DNA from: Cytophagales bacterium
Lineage (GTDB): Bacteria > Bacteroidota > Bacteroidia > Cytophagales > Cyclobacteriaceae
Assembly: GCA_022360055.1 (NCBI GenBank)
Contig: JAKSDO010000214.1
Span: 50,370 to 114,369, forward strand
Reading direction: 5' to 3'
DNA length: 64,000 bases
The position numbers were made by a program, and so were the translations under genes. Every line of letters starts with the position of its first letter. Within the stretch, counting starts at the first letter, position 1. The notes beneath the pieces are model-generated. The model saw only the letters and a program-made list of their open reading frames with translations. It had not been told where the DNA came from and ran no database searches. Below are positions 1 to 7,878 of this stretch, in pieces.

Positions 1-1
1 T

Positions 2-913
2 AAGTTTAAGATCAATCAGTTCTACACCGCACCGACAGCAATAAGAGCCCTTGAAGCTTACGGCATCGATCCGGTGTTGCCCTACAAACTGGATTCTCTC
101 AAGGTGCTCGGCACGGTCGGTGAGCCAATCAACGAGGAAGCCTGGCACTGGTATCACGATCACATCGGCAAAGGGAGATGCCCGATCGTGGATACCTGGT
201 GGCAAACGGAGACCGGAGGGATCCTGATTTCTCCTTTGGCCGGCATCACACCGACCAAACCAGCCTATGCAACACTGCCTTTACCGGGTATTCAACCCAT
301 CATTGTCGACAATGACGGGAATGAACTGAAAGGCAATAGCGTAGAGGGGAATTTATGCATCAAATATCCGTGGCCATCCATGCTGAGAACCACTTATGGC
401 GATCATGCACGTTGTAAGCAGACCTACTTTAGCTCCTTCAACGGATACTACTTTACGGGCGATGGCGTAAAGCGGGACGAAGATGGATATTACCGGATAC
501 TCGGCCGGGTAGATGACGTGATCAATGTTTCCGGTCATCGCATGGGAACGGCCGAGGTAGAAAACGCCATCAATGAGCACCCCAAAGTAATCGAATCTGC
601 AGTTGTGGGCTATCCGCATCCGATTAAAGGTCAGGGAATTTATGCGTTTGCCATTTGCGATATGAGCGATCGTTCCGAAGACAACCTTAAAAATGAAATC
701 AGGGTGACCGTATCAAACATTATCGGACCCATTGCCAAACCGGATTTAATCCAGATCGTTTCCGGTTTGCCCAAAACAAGATCGGGAAAAATTATGCGAA
801 GGATTCTTAGAAAGATCGCCAACGGCGAAAGAGATAATTTTGGCGATACATCTACGCTTCTGGATCCTGAGGTCGTGGATAAAATTATTGAAGATGCCGA
901 ATCGGCGAGTTAG
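2..913 (+). CDS. acs: Acetyl-CoA synthetase, C-terminal part (cut by window edge)
   Basis: Activates acetate to acetyl-CoA through acetyl-AMP in the cytoplasm. The reading frame is open from base 2, so the gene starts outside the window; 303 residues of about 650 are present. Visible motifs are [29 protein letters not shown] (adenylate-forming core), YYFTGDG and [15 protein letters not shown] (hinge), and near the end [11 protein letters not shown], whose SGK lysine is the conserved catalytic lysine and the usual site of inhibitory acetylation in this family. The next gene is 110 bases away beyond a strong terminator, so this looks like the end of its transcript. The assignment is secure. Confidence 0.96.
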   Translation, partial: KFKINQFYTAPTAIRALEAYGIDPVLPYKLDSLKVLGTVGEPINEEAWHWYHDHIGKGRCPIVDTWWQTETGGILISPLAGITPTKPAYATLPLPGIQPIIVDNDGNELKGNSVEGNLCIKYPWPSMLRTTYGDHARCKQTYFSSFNGYYFTGDGVKRDEDGYYRILGRVDDVINVSGHRMGTAEVENAINEHPKVIESAVVGYPHPIKGQGIYAFAICDMSDRSEDNLKNEIRVTVSNIIGPIAKPDLIQIVSGLPKTRSGKIMRRILRKIANGERDNFGDTSTLLDPEVVDKIIEDAESAS

Positions 914-946
914 CATTCCCGGATAAACACATAAAGATCATGCTGT

Positions 947-984
947 AAAAACACGGGATATTTCCGGAAATATCCCGTGTTTTT
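947..984. terminator. Perfect 38-base palindromic terminator
   Basis: A perfect inverted repeat with AAAA on the left and TTTT on the right, built around ACACGGGATA and TATCCCGTGT. It lies 33 bases after the acs stop codon. The A-tract and T-tract suit termination in either direction. Confidence 0.9.
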
Positions 985-1055
985 AATTGGCGAAATCCGA
1001 AAATATATATTTTCCATAATGCATGATCTTGTTGCAATCATCGTTTTTATTAATA

Positions 1056-2576
1056 ATGAGATTTGTCGTTTACCTTTTTTTTATTCCGGGGCTGTTTTCA
1101 AACAACCGTCCCGTATTGGCTCAGAAGGAGGCCAACAACTGGTATTTCGGGAGCCGGGCGGCCATTACATTTTCCCGAAACGCACCGCAAGAGCTCCACG
1201 ACAATCAGATGTATTATGGAGCGAACGTTTCACATTCCTATGCAACACCTGCATCTATATCGGATCGCCGTAGCGGGGCCCTGTTGTTTTACAGCGATAG
1301 TGAAACGGTCTGGAACAGCGATCATCAAGTAATGCCGAATGGTCAGGATCTTTCTGGCGGTTTCAATGATGCGATGAATACCGCCTACAGCGTGCCGGAC
1401 CCGTCGGACACCAACCGGTATTACCTGTTTACCATTTATACGGATCCTTTTGATCCCGAGCGGGCTTATCGCAAATCCAAGGTGCATTATTCCGTGATCG
1501 ATATGCGCCTGGACAACGGCCGGGGCGACATCGACGCCCGGCAGAAAAATATCCTGCTGCAGGACAGCACAACGATGAAAATTGCAGCCATTCCCCATGC
1601 CAACGGCAGGGACTACTGGCTGCTGTTGCACGAATTTGGAAATAATGTTTTTTCCATTTACGCGATAACTGCTTCGGGCGTTCATTTTAGTCACCGTATC
1701 GCCATTGGAAATCCGCATTTGTACCACCTTCCCAAAAGCAATGGATATGGCCAAATGAAAGCTTCACCAAACAATCGCATGTTGGCTTCCACTTTGGTAG
1801 TTTGTGAAGATAATTCATGTTCAACGCTTGTTCCTTTTGAAATCTTTGACTTCGATAACGCCACCGGCATCCTGTCAAACGTTCGAAATCTGGGCCACTA
1901 TGCCGCTCTATATGGTGTATCATTTTCTCCCAATAGCAAATTGGTGTATGTCCAGGGCATTGCAGTAACCGGAAAGGATTCGGCAGACTTGCTCTACCAG
2001 CTTAACCTGGAAGATGAAGATCCTGTAGCCACCCGTACCGGGTTGTTGCGCAATAATCCGGCAATCACAAAATATCTTGGAGCCAGTTACAGTTTACAAC
2101 TTGGGCCTGATGGCAGGCTGTATGGGGGGAATAGTCGGGAATATTTTATAGATCCAAAGCGCTCTCACTTTTTGTATGTAATCAACGATCCGAATCGTGT
2201 TGGACATGATTGCGACGTGGAAATGATTTCATTTAAATGGGCTGATGCTATTGTTGGAGGCAATCTACCAAACTACATCCAATCCGTATTTAAGGATCTT
2301 ACGCCCACGGACAATCCGAATGCAGCATGTACGGCAGATGCAAGTATATTGCTTAAACCGAATCCTGCAACCGGCTACATCGAGATCGAAATAGCGGAAC
2401 GGTGCTTTTCGCCCTATTACCTGACCATCTATAATGCCCTCGGACAATTTGTCAGCCGGCGTTTTATCTCCGATCAGCATTCGGGCCGGATTGATGTCCG
2501 CAGTATGGCATCCGGCGTCTACCTTGCCGCGGTCGAGTTGCCGGGGCAGATGTTGGTGAAAAAGTTTGTCAAGTAA
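1056..2576 (+). CDS. Secreted protein with type IX secretion sorting domain
   Basis: No enzymatic function is recognised. The N-terminus (MRFVVYLFF...PVLAQ) is a signal peptide, followed by ANNWYFG, a common opening in Bacteroidota surface proteins. The middle (about residues 50-420) looks like beta-propeller or repeat-type sequence. The last 75 residues, beginning LLKPNPATGYIEIEI and ending GQMLVKKFVK, match a T9SS type A C-terminal sorting domain (PNP, YNALGQ, SGVYL). The protein is therefore probably carried to the cell surface or released by the gliding/T9SS machinery. An in-frame ATG at 1023 would add 11 residues; 1056 gives the better signal peptide. It is a single gene between two intergenic regions. 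Confidence 0.85.
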   Translation: MRFVVYLFFIPGLFSNNRPVLAQKEANNWYFGSRAAITFSRNAPQELHDNQMYYGANVSHSYATPASISDRRSGALLFYSDSETVWNSDHQVMPNGQDLSGGFNDAMNTAYSVPDPSDTNRYYLFTIYTDPFDPERAYRKSKVHYSVIDMRLDNGRGDIDARQKNILLQDSTTMKIAAIPHANGRDYWLLLHEFGNNVFSIYAITASGVHFSHRIAIGNPHLYHLPKSNGYGQMKASPNNRMLASTLVVCEDNSCSTLVPFEIFDFDNATGILSNVRNLGHYAALYGVSFSPNSKLVYVQGIAVTGKDSADLLYQLNLEDEDPVATRTGLLRNNPAITKYLGASYSLQLGPDGRLYGGNSREYFIDPKRSHFLYVINDPNRVGHDCDVEMISFKWADAIVGGNLPNYIQSVFKDLTPTDNPNAACTADASILLKPNPATGYIEIEIAERCFSPYYLTIYNALGQFVSRRFISDQHSGRIDVRSMASGVYLAAVELPGQMLVKKFVK

Positions 2577-2660
2577 GGAAAGAGCGCTTTTTGAAATGGT
2601 TTTTCGATTGAATTTTAAAAATTGGTTTTTTGCATTGATCGAGGCATTATTCTCCCGCCT

Positions 2661-2833
2661 CCGGAGCGGAACCTAGTCCCGGATAAAATCCGTAAGAACT
2701 TTTTCCCGTCTGGAACATGTATGGTAAATCGCGGAAGTAACTTCCACTTCAGTGTTGAACACCGGCTTCTAACGTCAATCAACAACGGTGTTTGGACTGG
2801 GAAGCCAAAGCTCCGATCCCATCCGGCTTTTTT
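2661..2833 (+). ncRNA. Candidate structured RNA of unknown family
   Basis: The 376-base gap before the M16 genes holds no convincing ORF but can fold extensively. GGAGC (2663-2667) pairs with GCTCC (2810-2814), GG (2668-2669) with CC (2805-2806), and CCTAGTCC (2672-2679) with GGACTGGG (2794-2801, one G-T pair). These enclose three local hairpins: CGGAT/ATCCG (2680-2692), GGAAG/CTTCC (2733-2745) and AACACCG/CGGTGTT (2758-2792). A T-run follows at 2828-2833. I do not recognise 6S, SRP, RNase P, tmRNA or a known riboswitch. The pairing was found by eye, and the strand is inferred from the T-run. Confidence 0.35.
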
Positions 2834-2952
2834 CTGTTGTCAAAACCATTTTATTAACCATTCATCCCCGTTTACAACATTTTGAAAAAAAACATATTAA
2901 TAAAGCGTACGACATGCTTATCTTAGAAAACTAAAACCAAATTATCATTCAT

Positions 2953-4281
2953 ATGAAAAAAATTTTCTATGGCTTTATCATTTGCATATTTACCGTTGGC
3001 AGTCTGTATGCAAATGGTACCAAGATCGAATTCACGGAATTTGACCTGGATAATGGATTGCATGTGATATTGCACCAGGACAATTCAACACCCATTGTTG
3101 CAGTATCCATCCTTTATCACGTAGGATCTAAAAACGAAGATCCTGAGCGCACGGGATTTGCCCACTTTTTTGAGCACCTGCTCTTTGAAGGTTCCAAAAA
3201 TATTGAAAGGGGGCAGTTTGATAAATTGCTGACGGCGGCCGGAGCGGTAAATAATGCCAACACATGGCTTGACCGAACCTTTTATTACGAAATATTGCCG
3301 TCCAACCAGTTGGAATTGGGTCTGTATCTCGAATCCGAACGGCTCATGCATGCAAAAATCGACCAGATTGGCGTGGACACACAGCGGGAAGTGGTAAAAG
3401 AAGAAAAACGGCAAAGGGTAGACAACCAACCTTACGGCACCTTTCTTGAAGAAACATTGAAAAGAGCGTATAAAGTTCATCCGTACAGGTGGACCACCAT
3501 TGGTTCACTGGAACACCTGAACCGGGCGACGCTCGAAGAATTCATGGATTTTTACCACACGTTCTATGTTCCTCAAAATGCGACTCTAAGCATTGCAGGC
3601 GATATAGATATTGAAGAAACCAGACGACTGGTGGACTTATACTTCTCTGAAATACCGAAAGGAAAGCATGAGGTCCCAAGGCCGACAGAGGTCGAGCCGC
3701 CTCAAACCGAGGAGATACGGGATATCGTCTACGACAACATTCAGCTTCCCGCTGTGATACAGGCCTATCATATGCCCGCGCAGGGCACGGAAGATTACTA
3801 TGCCCTGAACCTTCTTACTACCCTGCTTTCCGACGGTCAAAGCTCAAGGTTTTATAAGGAAATTGTCGATCGCCAGCAAAAGGCTGTTCAGGTTTCGGCA
3901 ATTCCGTTGGCCGGTGAAGATCCCGGATTGTTTATTACCCTGGGCATTGCCAATATGGGCATCGAGGCCGGTGATCTGGAAAAAAGCATGGACGCCGAGG
4001 TCGATCGAGTAAAAAGTTCATTGGTTTCGGAGCGAGAATTTCAAAAGGTAAGAAACCAGATTGAAAATGATTTCGTTACAAGGAATTCTAAGGTAGTCGG
4101 AATTGCGGAGAGCCTGGCAGATTATCACGTGTATTTTGGAGATGCCAATTTGATCAACACTGAAATTGACAGGTATATGAAGGTGACCAGGGAAGATTTA
4201 ATGCGGGTAGCACGTAAATATCTGACGAAAGAAAACAGAGTTGTATTGCATTACCTTCCCAAGGAGAAAGAAAGCAACTAA
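2953..4281 (+). CDS. M16 family zinc metallopeptidase (active subunit)
   Basis: A pitrilysin/processing-peptidase-like protein. The N-terminus is a signal peptide (about residues 1-20, cleavage near YANG), so it acts in the periplasm or outer envelope. The inverted zinc motif HFFEH is at residues 71-75 and the downstream acidic ligand lies in KEEKRQRVDN near residue 151, so the catalytic site is complete. At 442 residues it is the usual length of a two-domain bacterial M16 chain. It is followed after 21 bases by a second M16 gene lacking the zinc motif. The pair resembles the active/inactive two-subunit arrangement known in this family. Substrate unknown. Confidence 0.93.
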   Translation: MKKIFYGFIICIFTVGSLYANGTKIEFTEFDLDNGLHVILHQDNSTPIVAVSILYHVGSKNEDPERTGFAHFFEHLLFEGSKNIERGQFDKLLTAAGAVNNANTWLDRTFYYEILPSNQLELGLYLESERLMHAKIDQIGVDTQREVVKEEKRQRVDNQPYGTFLEETLKRAYKVHPYRWTTIGSLEHLNRATLEEFMDFYHTFYVPQNATLSIAGDIDIEETRRLVDLYFSEIPKGKHEVPRPTEVEPPQTEEIRDIVYDNIQLPAVIQAYHMPAQGTEDYYALNLLTTLLSDGQSSRFYKEIVDRQQKAVQVSAIPLAGEDPGLFITLGIANMGIEAGDLEKSMDAEVDRVKSSLVSEREFQKVRNQIENDFVTRNSKVVGIAESLADYHVYFGDANLINTEIDRYMKVTREDLMRVARKYLTKENRVVLHYLPKEKESN

Positions 4282-4302
4282 CCTCCAAATAATTGAAAAG
4301 TT

Positions 4303-6369
4303 ATGAAACGTATATATATAATCTTTTTTGTTTTAATTTTTTATTTTCCGGCTGCCGGCCAGTTGGATCGGACAAAAGTACCAACTCCCGGTCCGGCTCC
4401 CGAGATTAAGATCGGAACGCCGGAGAGCTTTGAGCTGAAGAACGGCTTAAAGGTCATCGTTGTCGAAAATCACAAATCGCCGAGAGTCGCGTTCAACCTC
4501 GTTTTGGATTTTGAGGCGATTCTTGAAGGGGAAAAAGCAGGCTATGCCGCTATGGCAGGTGATTTGTTGCGGACAGGGACCACTTCGAAAACAAAATCGC
4601 AAATAGATGAAGCTATAGATTTTATTGGTGCTTCACTTAATACCTCCGCATCGGGAATCTACGCCGCATCACTGACCAAGCATCAGGATGCCTTACTGGG
4701 ATTGATGACCGATGTTCTTTACAATCCGTCGTTTCCCGGAGAAGAACTGGAGAAATTGAGAAAACAGACTTTATCCGGTCTGGCAGCGCAAAAGGAAGAT
4801 CCGGGGGCCGTAGCTTCAAATGTGAGAAGTGCGGTCCTGTACGGGAAGGAACATCCGTACGGAGAATTGACGACCGAGGAAACCGTTCAGAACATCACCA
4901 TCGAAGATTGCAGAGATTTTTATAATACCTACTTCACGCCTGAAATTGCGTATCTGGCCATTGTCGGAGACATCAAGGTCAAGGATGCCAAAAAGCTGGC
5001 CAAAAAGTATTTTGGCGATTGGGAAAACAAGTCGATAGAGCTTCCGGCTTTTTCTGCAGTCGCCCCACCCGATAAAATACAGGTCGCGTTAGTGGATCGG
5101 CCAAATTCCGTACAATCGGAAATTCGGGTTGGGTATCCGATAAATTTGAAGAAAGGAGATCCTGATGTAGTCAAGGCGAATTTAATGAATACAATCCTGG
5201 GAGCCGGATTTTCTTCCCGCATCATGCAAAATCTGCGGGAGCAACACGCTTTTACCTATGGCGCCAGATCCTCTATCTCGAGTGATATGATTGTGGGTAA
5301 TTTTAATGCTTTTACCAGCGTGAGAAATGAAGTTACCGATAGTGCGATATATCAGTTATTGCATGAATTGAGAAGAATAGTAGATGAAGATGTGACTGAA
5401 AAGGAGCTTGCCTCGGCCAAGGCATATATTACGGGCAGCTTTGCCCGGTCGCTGGAAAGCCCGCAAACCATAGCAAATTTTGCCCTTAATACGAAGCGAT
5501 ACAACCTGCCTGAGGACTACTATTCCAATTACCTGAAACGTTTGGATGCCGTTACGGTAGAGGAAATCCGGACAGTGGCAAAAAAATATATAAAACCGGA
5601 TAACGCTCATATCATAGTTGTCGGAAGGGCCTCCGAAATTGCCGATAATCTAAGCCGGTTCGGAGAGCTTACGTATTATGATATTTATGGCAATTCATAT
5701 GTGCCTGAAAAAGTTGAAATTCCGGCAGGATTGACGGTTGCAAAAGTTTTCGAGAATTATATTTTGGCTATTGGCGGAGAAGAAAAGGTTCGTGCGCTGA
5801 AGGATGCTAAAATTATTATGAAAGCCGAAATGCAGGGAAGGGAATTGGAAATCTCTTCATTGAGCAAATCACCGAATATGTCGAAAACCAACGTTTTGAT
5901 GGGCGGCATGGCCGTTATGACTCAGATATACAATGGAACGGATGCCAGCATCAGTCAAATGGGACAATCGGTACCCTTGGATGAAAAACAGAAAAAGGAT
6001 ATGGCTTATCAGTCCGCAATAATTGAGGAAATAGCCATCATAGATATGGGGCTTTCCGCTGAGCTAAAGGGTGTGGAAACGATTAATGGTTTAAATGCCT
6101 ATGCCATAGAAATTACCAAGCCTTCCGGGGATAAAACGACCTATTATTATTCGGCCGAATCGGGTCTTAAAATAAAGGAAAGTGCAACGGTTCAGGGTCC
6201 GCAGGGAGAAATGATCCAGGAAACTTCATTTGCCGATTACCGGGAAGTGGATGGAGTGAAGTTTCCGTTTACAATAACCTTCCCTATGGGTCCCATGAAA
6301 ATGGAAGCCCGGGCGGAGAGCATTGAGTTAAATACAGGAATCGAAGACAGTGAATTCGCGATTCCGTAG
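4303..6369 (+). CDS. M16 family peptidase-like protein lacking the zinc motif
   Basis: A second M16 protein with a signal peptide (MKRIYIIFFVLIFYFPAAGQ). Where HxxEH should be, the sequence reads YAAMAGDLL, so zinc binding and catalysis are predicted lost. The C-terminal M16 domain keeps the conserved LREQHAFTYGARSS region that supplies the substrate-contacting Arg/Tyr in the family. About 200 extra residues (roughly 480-688) follow the M16 domains and look like a separate beta-rich envelope domain (SEFAIP near the end). It probably forms a heterodimer with the upstream active chain. No frameshift is seen, so the loss is a stable subtype rather than decay. Confidence 0.9.
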   Translation: MKRIYIIFFVLIFYFPAAGQLDRTKVPTPGPAPEIKIGTPESFELKNGLKVIVVENHKSPRVAFNLVLDFEAILEGEKAGYAAMAGDLLRTGTTSKTKSQIDEAIDFIGASLNTSASGIYAASLTKHQDALLGLMTDVLYNPSFPGEELEKLRKQTLSGLAAQKEDPGAVASNVRSAVLYGKEHPYGELTTEETVQNITIEDCRDFYNTYFTPEIAYLAIVGDIKVKDAKKLAKKYFGDWENKSIELPAFSAVAPPDKIQVALVDRPNSVQSEIRVGYPINLKKGDPDVVKANLMNTILGAGFSSRIMQNLREQHAFTYGARSSISSDMIVGNFNAFTSVRNEVTDSAIYQLLHELRRIVDEDVTEKELASAKAYITGSFARSLESPQTIANFALNTKRYNLPEDYYSNYLKRLDAVTVEEIRTVAKKYIKPDNAHIIVVGRASEIADNLSRFGELTYYDIYGNSYVPEKVEIPAGLTVAKVFENYILAIGGEEKVRALKDAKIIMKAEMQGRELEISSLSKSPNMSKTNVLMGGMAVMTQIYNGTDASISQMGQSVPLDEKQKKDMAYQSAIIEEIAIIDMGLSAELKGVETINGLNAYAIEITKPSGDKTTYYYSAESGLKIKESATVQGPQGEMIQETSFADYREVDGVKFPFTITFPMGPMKMEARAESIELNTGIEDSEFAIP

Positions 6370-6375
6370 CGCCGG

Positions 6376-6519
6376 GTCAAGTGTTCGGTTAAGTCATCGT
6401 AATTTTCATGCAGGTCAAGGCAAAAAATATGAGTATAGTAGCACTACGTGAATATTTTTTAACGATGAAATGCGCGAAAAGGGCAAGACTTGGGCCGGAC
6501 AATTCATGTTTGACTTGAC
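6376..6519. repeat. Inverted-repeat intergenic element (REP-like)
   Basis: The ends are GTCAAGT (6376-6382) and ACTTGAC (6513-6519). The centre is a palindrome with AAAAAATAT (6422-6430) facing ATATTTTTT (6452-6460) around GTAG-CA-CTAC. It sits between the M16 stop codon and that operon's terminator. The layout is that of a non-coding palindromic repeat. Only one copy was seen in this window. Confidence 0.55.
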
Positions 6520-6558
6520 AACAGTTAAAAGTCAATTCGAAATACAGCTTATTTCATG

Positions 6559-6589
6559 GCCGCTCTGAATGTTCAGGGGGGCTTTTTTT
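6559..6589 (+). terminator. Rho-independent terminator of the M16 operon
   Basis: GCCGCTCTGAA (6559-6569) pairs with TTCAGGGGGGC (6572-6582) with one mismatch and one G-T pair, followed by seven T residues. It lies 190 bases after the stop codon because the inverted-repeat element is in between. Confidence 0.75.
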
Positions 6590-6733
6590 GGTTTTTCACT
6601 TCACAGATCAATAGTTATTTTTCTCCGCCGAAGGACGAAATTTTTGGATTAATGCCCTTGTAAATGGATAATCTGGGATTTTTAAATTAAATTGATCATA
6701 GAGAATCCCAAATTTGATTGTACGTTACGAATT

Positions 6734-6907
6734 ATGAAAACCAAAAATTTCACCGCACTAAAGAATACGCTTTATATAATTTATATCTGCATATCCGCTT
6801 TTTTTCTCATGAATGATTTTAAAGTTACCACACTCATTATGATGGTAATTTTGGCCCCGACAATATTGATCATGGAGCATTTTGAAGCTAATAAAACTAC
6901 AAAGTAA
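6734..6907 (+). CDS. Small membrane protein, uncharacterised
   Basis: A 57-residue ORF from ATG 6734 (MKTKNFTALKNTLYIIYI...). It is mostly two hydrophobic segments (about residues 8-24 and 31-47), with a short charged tail HFEANKTTK. The composition is typical of a real tiny membrane protein, but no family is recognised. A longer reading from 6692 is possible. It stands alone between a terminator and a 450-base gap, so context gives no hint of function. It could be a chance ORF. Confidence 0.4.
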   Translation: MKTKNFTALKNTLYIIYICISAFFLMNDFKVTTLIMMVILAPTILIMEHFEANKTTK

Positions 6908-7149
6908 GAAATAGTTGTCAATTTTGGTCCGATGGCATCTCCCCCTGCTTTCTCAAGTTTTTGCAATAAACTGTCAACTATGGAATTGCTTTGAGGAAAT
7001 GAGCTTGAGAAGTAAATGGTAAAAATATGATCGGAAAGCATATCTTGTTCATGATTTGAAATTGCGCGTTGATCATTGGTTGACTTCAAATTTGCGGAAA
7101 TGATTTTTGTGATCCTATTTGTTGATCAAATTGATCCTCGCAATGGAAT

Positions 7150-7275
7150 TTAATCCGATTTATTCCCAATAAATTATGCTCTAAAGAGTAAATATCTGTA
7201 AAGGGTTACTTTTTTGAGAATAAAAGTAGTTATCGGCCCCCGGGCGAAAAATTATGAATTCTTCGGGTTAAATTC
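7150..7275. repeat. Dispersed intergenic repeat, copy A
   Basis: Two blocks recur at about 49.3-49.5 kb. Bases 7150-7174 (starting TTAATCCGATTTATTCCC) match 49296-49320 with one difference, and about 7205-7272 match 49451-49521 at roughly three-quarters identity. Copy A lacks the roughly 100-base middle part of copy B. It lies in the 452-base gap before the copper-receptor operon, in which I see no gene. Confidence 0.65.
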
Positions 7276-7359
7276 ATTCTTATGCCGAACTACAGCACCT
7301 TACAATGATTTTTGATCTTCGTTATATAACTTGGTGGTCGATATGCTTATATTGGTATT

Positions 7360-7728
7360 GTGAAACATATATTCTCCATTTCCTTAATCCTGATATACTT
7401 GGTCGGAACATTCCAGTCTTCTTGGGTATTGGTTGATTTTTACTGGAACAGGGAAGATTATACACAAAAGTACTGTCAATTTCTTGATGAGGGGATTACC
7501 CAGTGTCGTGCATCCTGCTATTTAGACAACCTTTTGGAGGAACAACATAACAAGACTTCATCTGAAAAAATAACTGCCTCCCGGGAAATAAAGATTTCGC
7601 AAATCGCGAATGACAATTTGGCGACTTTAAACGATGTATTTGGTTTTCAAAAAAGGGCCTCATGTGATATTCCTGAAAGATATCACTTTGATTATTTGCC
7701 ATTCATATTTCGTCCGCCCCAAACCTAG
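7360..7728 (+). CDS. Small cysteine-containing secreted protein upstream of TonB receptor
   Basis: A 122-residue protein from a GTG start (no ATG fits in frame). The N-terminus (KHIFSISLILIYLVGTF) is a signal peptide or membrane anchor. The mature part has a YWNR..Y..KYC start, then CRASCYLDNLLEE, and a late SCDIPERYH, giving four cysteines. The C-terminus is FIFRPPQT. I know of similar short Cys-containing proteins beside metal-type TonB receptors in Bacteroidota, but cannot name a family. It precedes the OprC-like receptor by 150 bases on the same strand, so a role in copper binding or handing-over is an inference from position and cysteines only. Confidence 0.65.
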   Translation: MKHIFSISLILIYLVGTFQSSWVLVDFYWNREDYTQKYCQFLDEGITQCRASCYLDNLLEEQHNKTSSEKITASREIKISQIANDNLATLNDVFGFQKRASCDIPERYHFDYLPFIFRPPQT

Positions 7729-7792
7729 TTTATGCTGAGGCTCATCTTCACATAGAGAAACAGCGATGTTTGTTTATGTAAACAATCATGGG

Positions 7793-7812
7793 CATCCGGC
7801 AAATTGCGGATG
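7793..7812 (+). promoter_or_regulatory. Hairpin in the leader of the TonB receptor gene
   Basis: CATCCG (7793-7798) and CGGATG (7807-7812) can form a 6-bp stem with an 8-base loop, about 65 bases before the chosen start codon. No T-run follows, so it is not a normal terminator. Function unknown. Confidence 0.3.
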
Positions 7813-7878
7813 TTGACAAGACTATTTTATACACATAAAGAGGATTGGTGCATACCATCCATTCCAAAAAATTTAAAA

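Noticed and set aside
1230..1754. 174-codon ORF on the minus strand inside the T9SS cargo gene
   Set aside because: It is fully antisense to a well-supported gene, and its translation has no domain or signal pattern.
2640..2833. 6S RNA at the structured intergenic region
   Set aside because: The length would fit, but the predicted fold is a branched structure with three hairpins rather than a single rod with a central bubble.
2622..2885. 87-codon ORF in the structured intergenic region
   Set aside because: It has no recognisable protein pattern and covers the base-paired segments, which better explain the sequence.
6614..6662. Third degenerate copy of the dispersed repeat
   Set aside because: Only short scattered matches (GGATTAA, AATTTTT) to the end of copy B; not distinguishable from chance in A/T-rich DNA.
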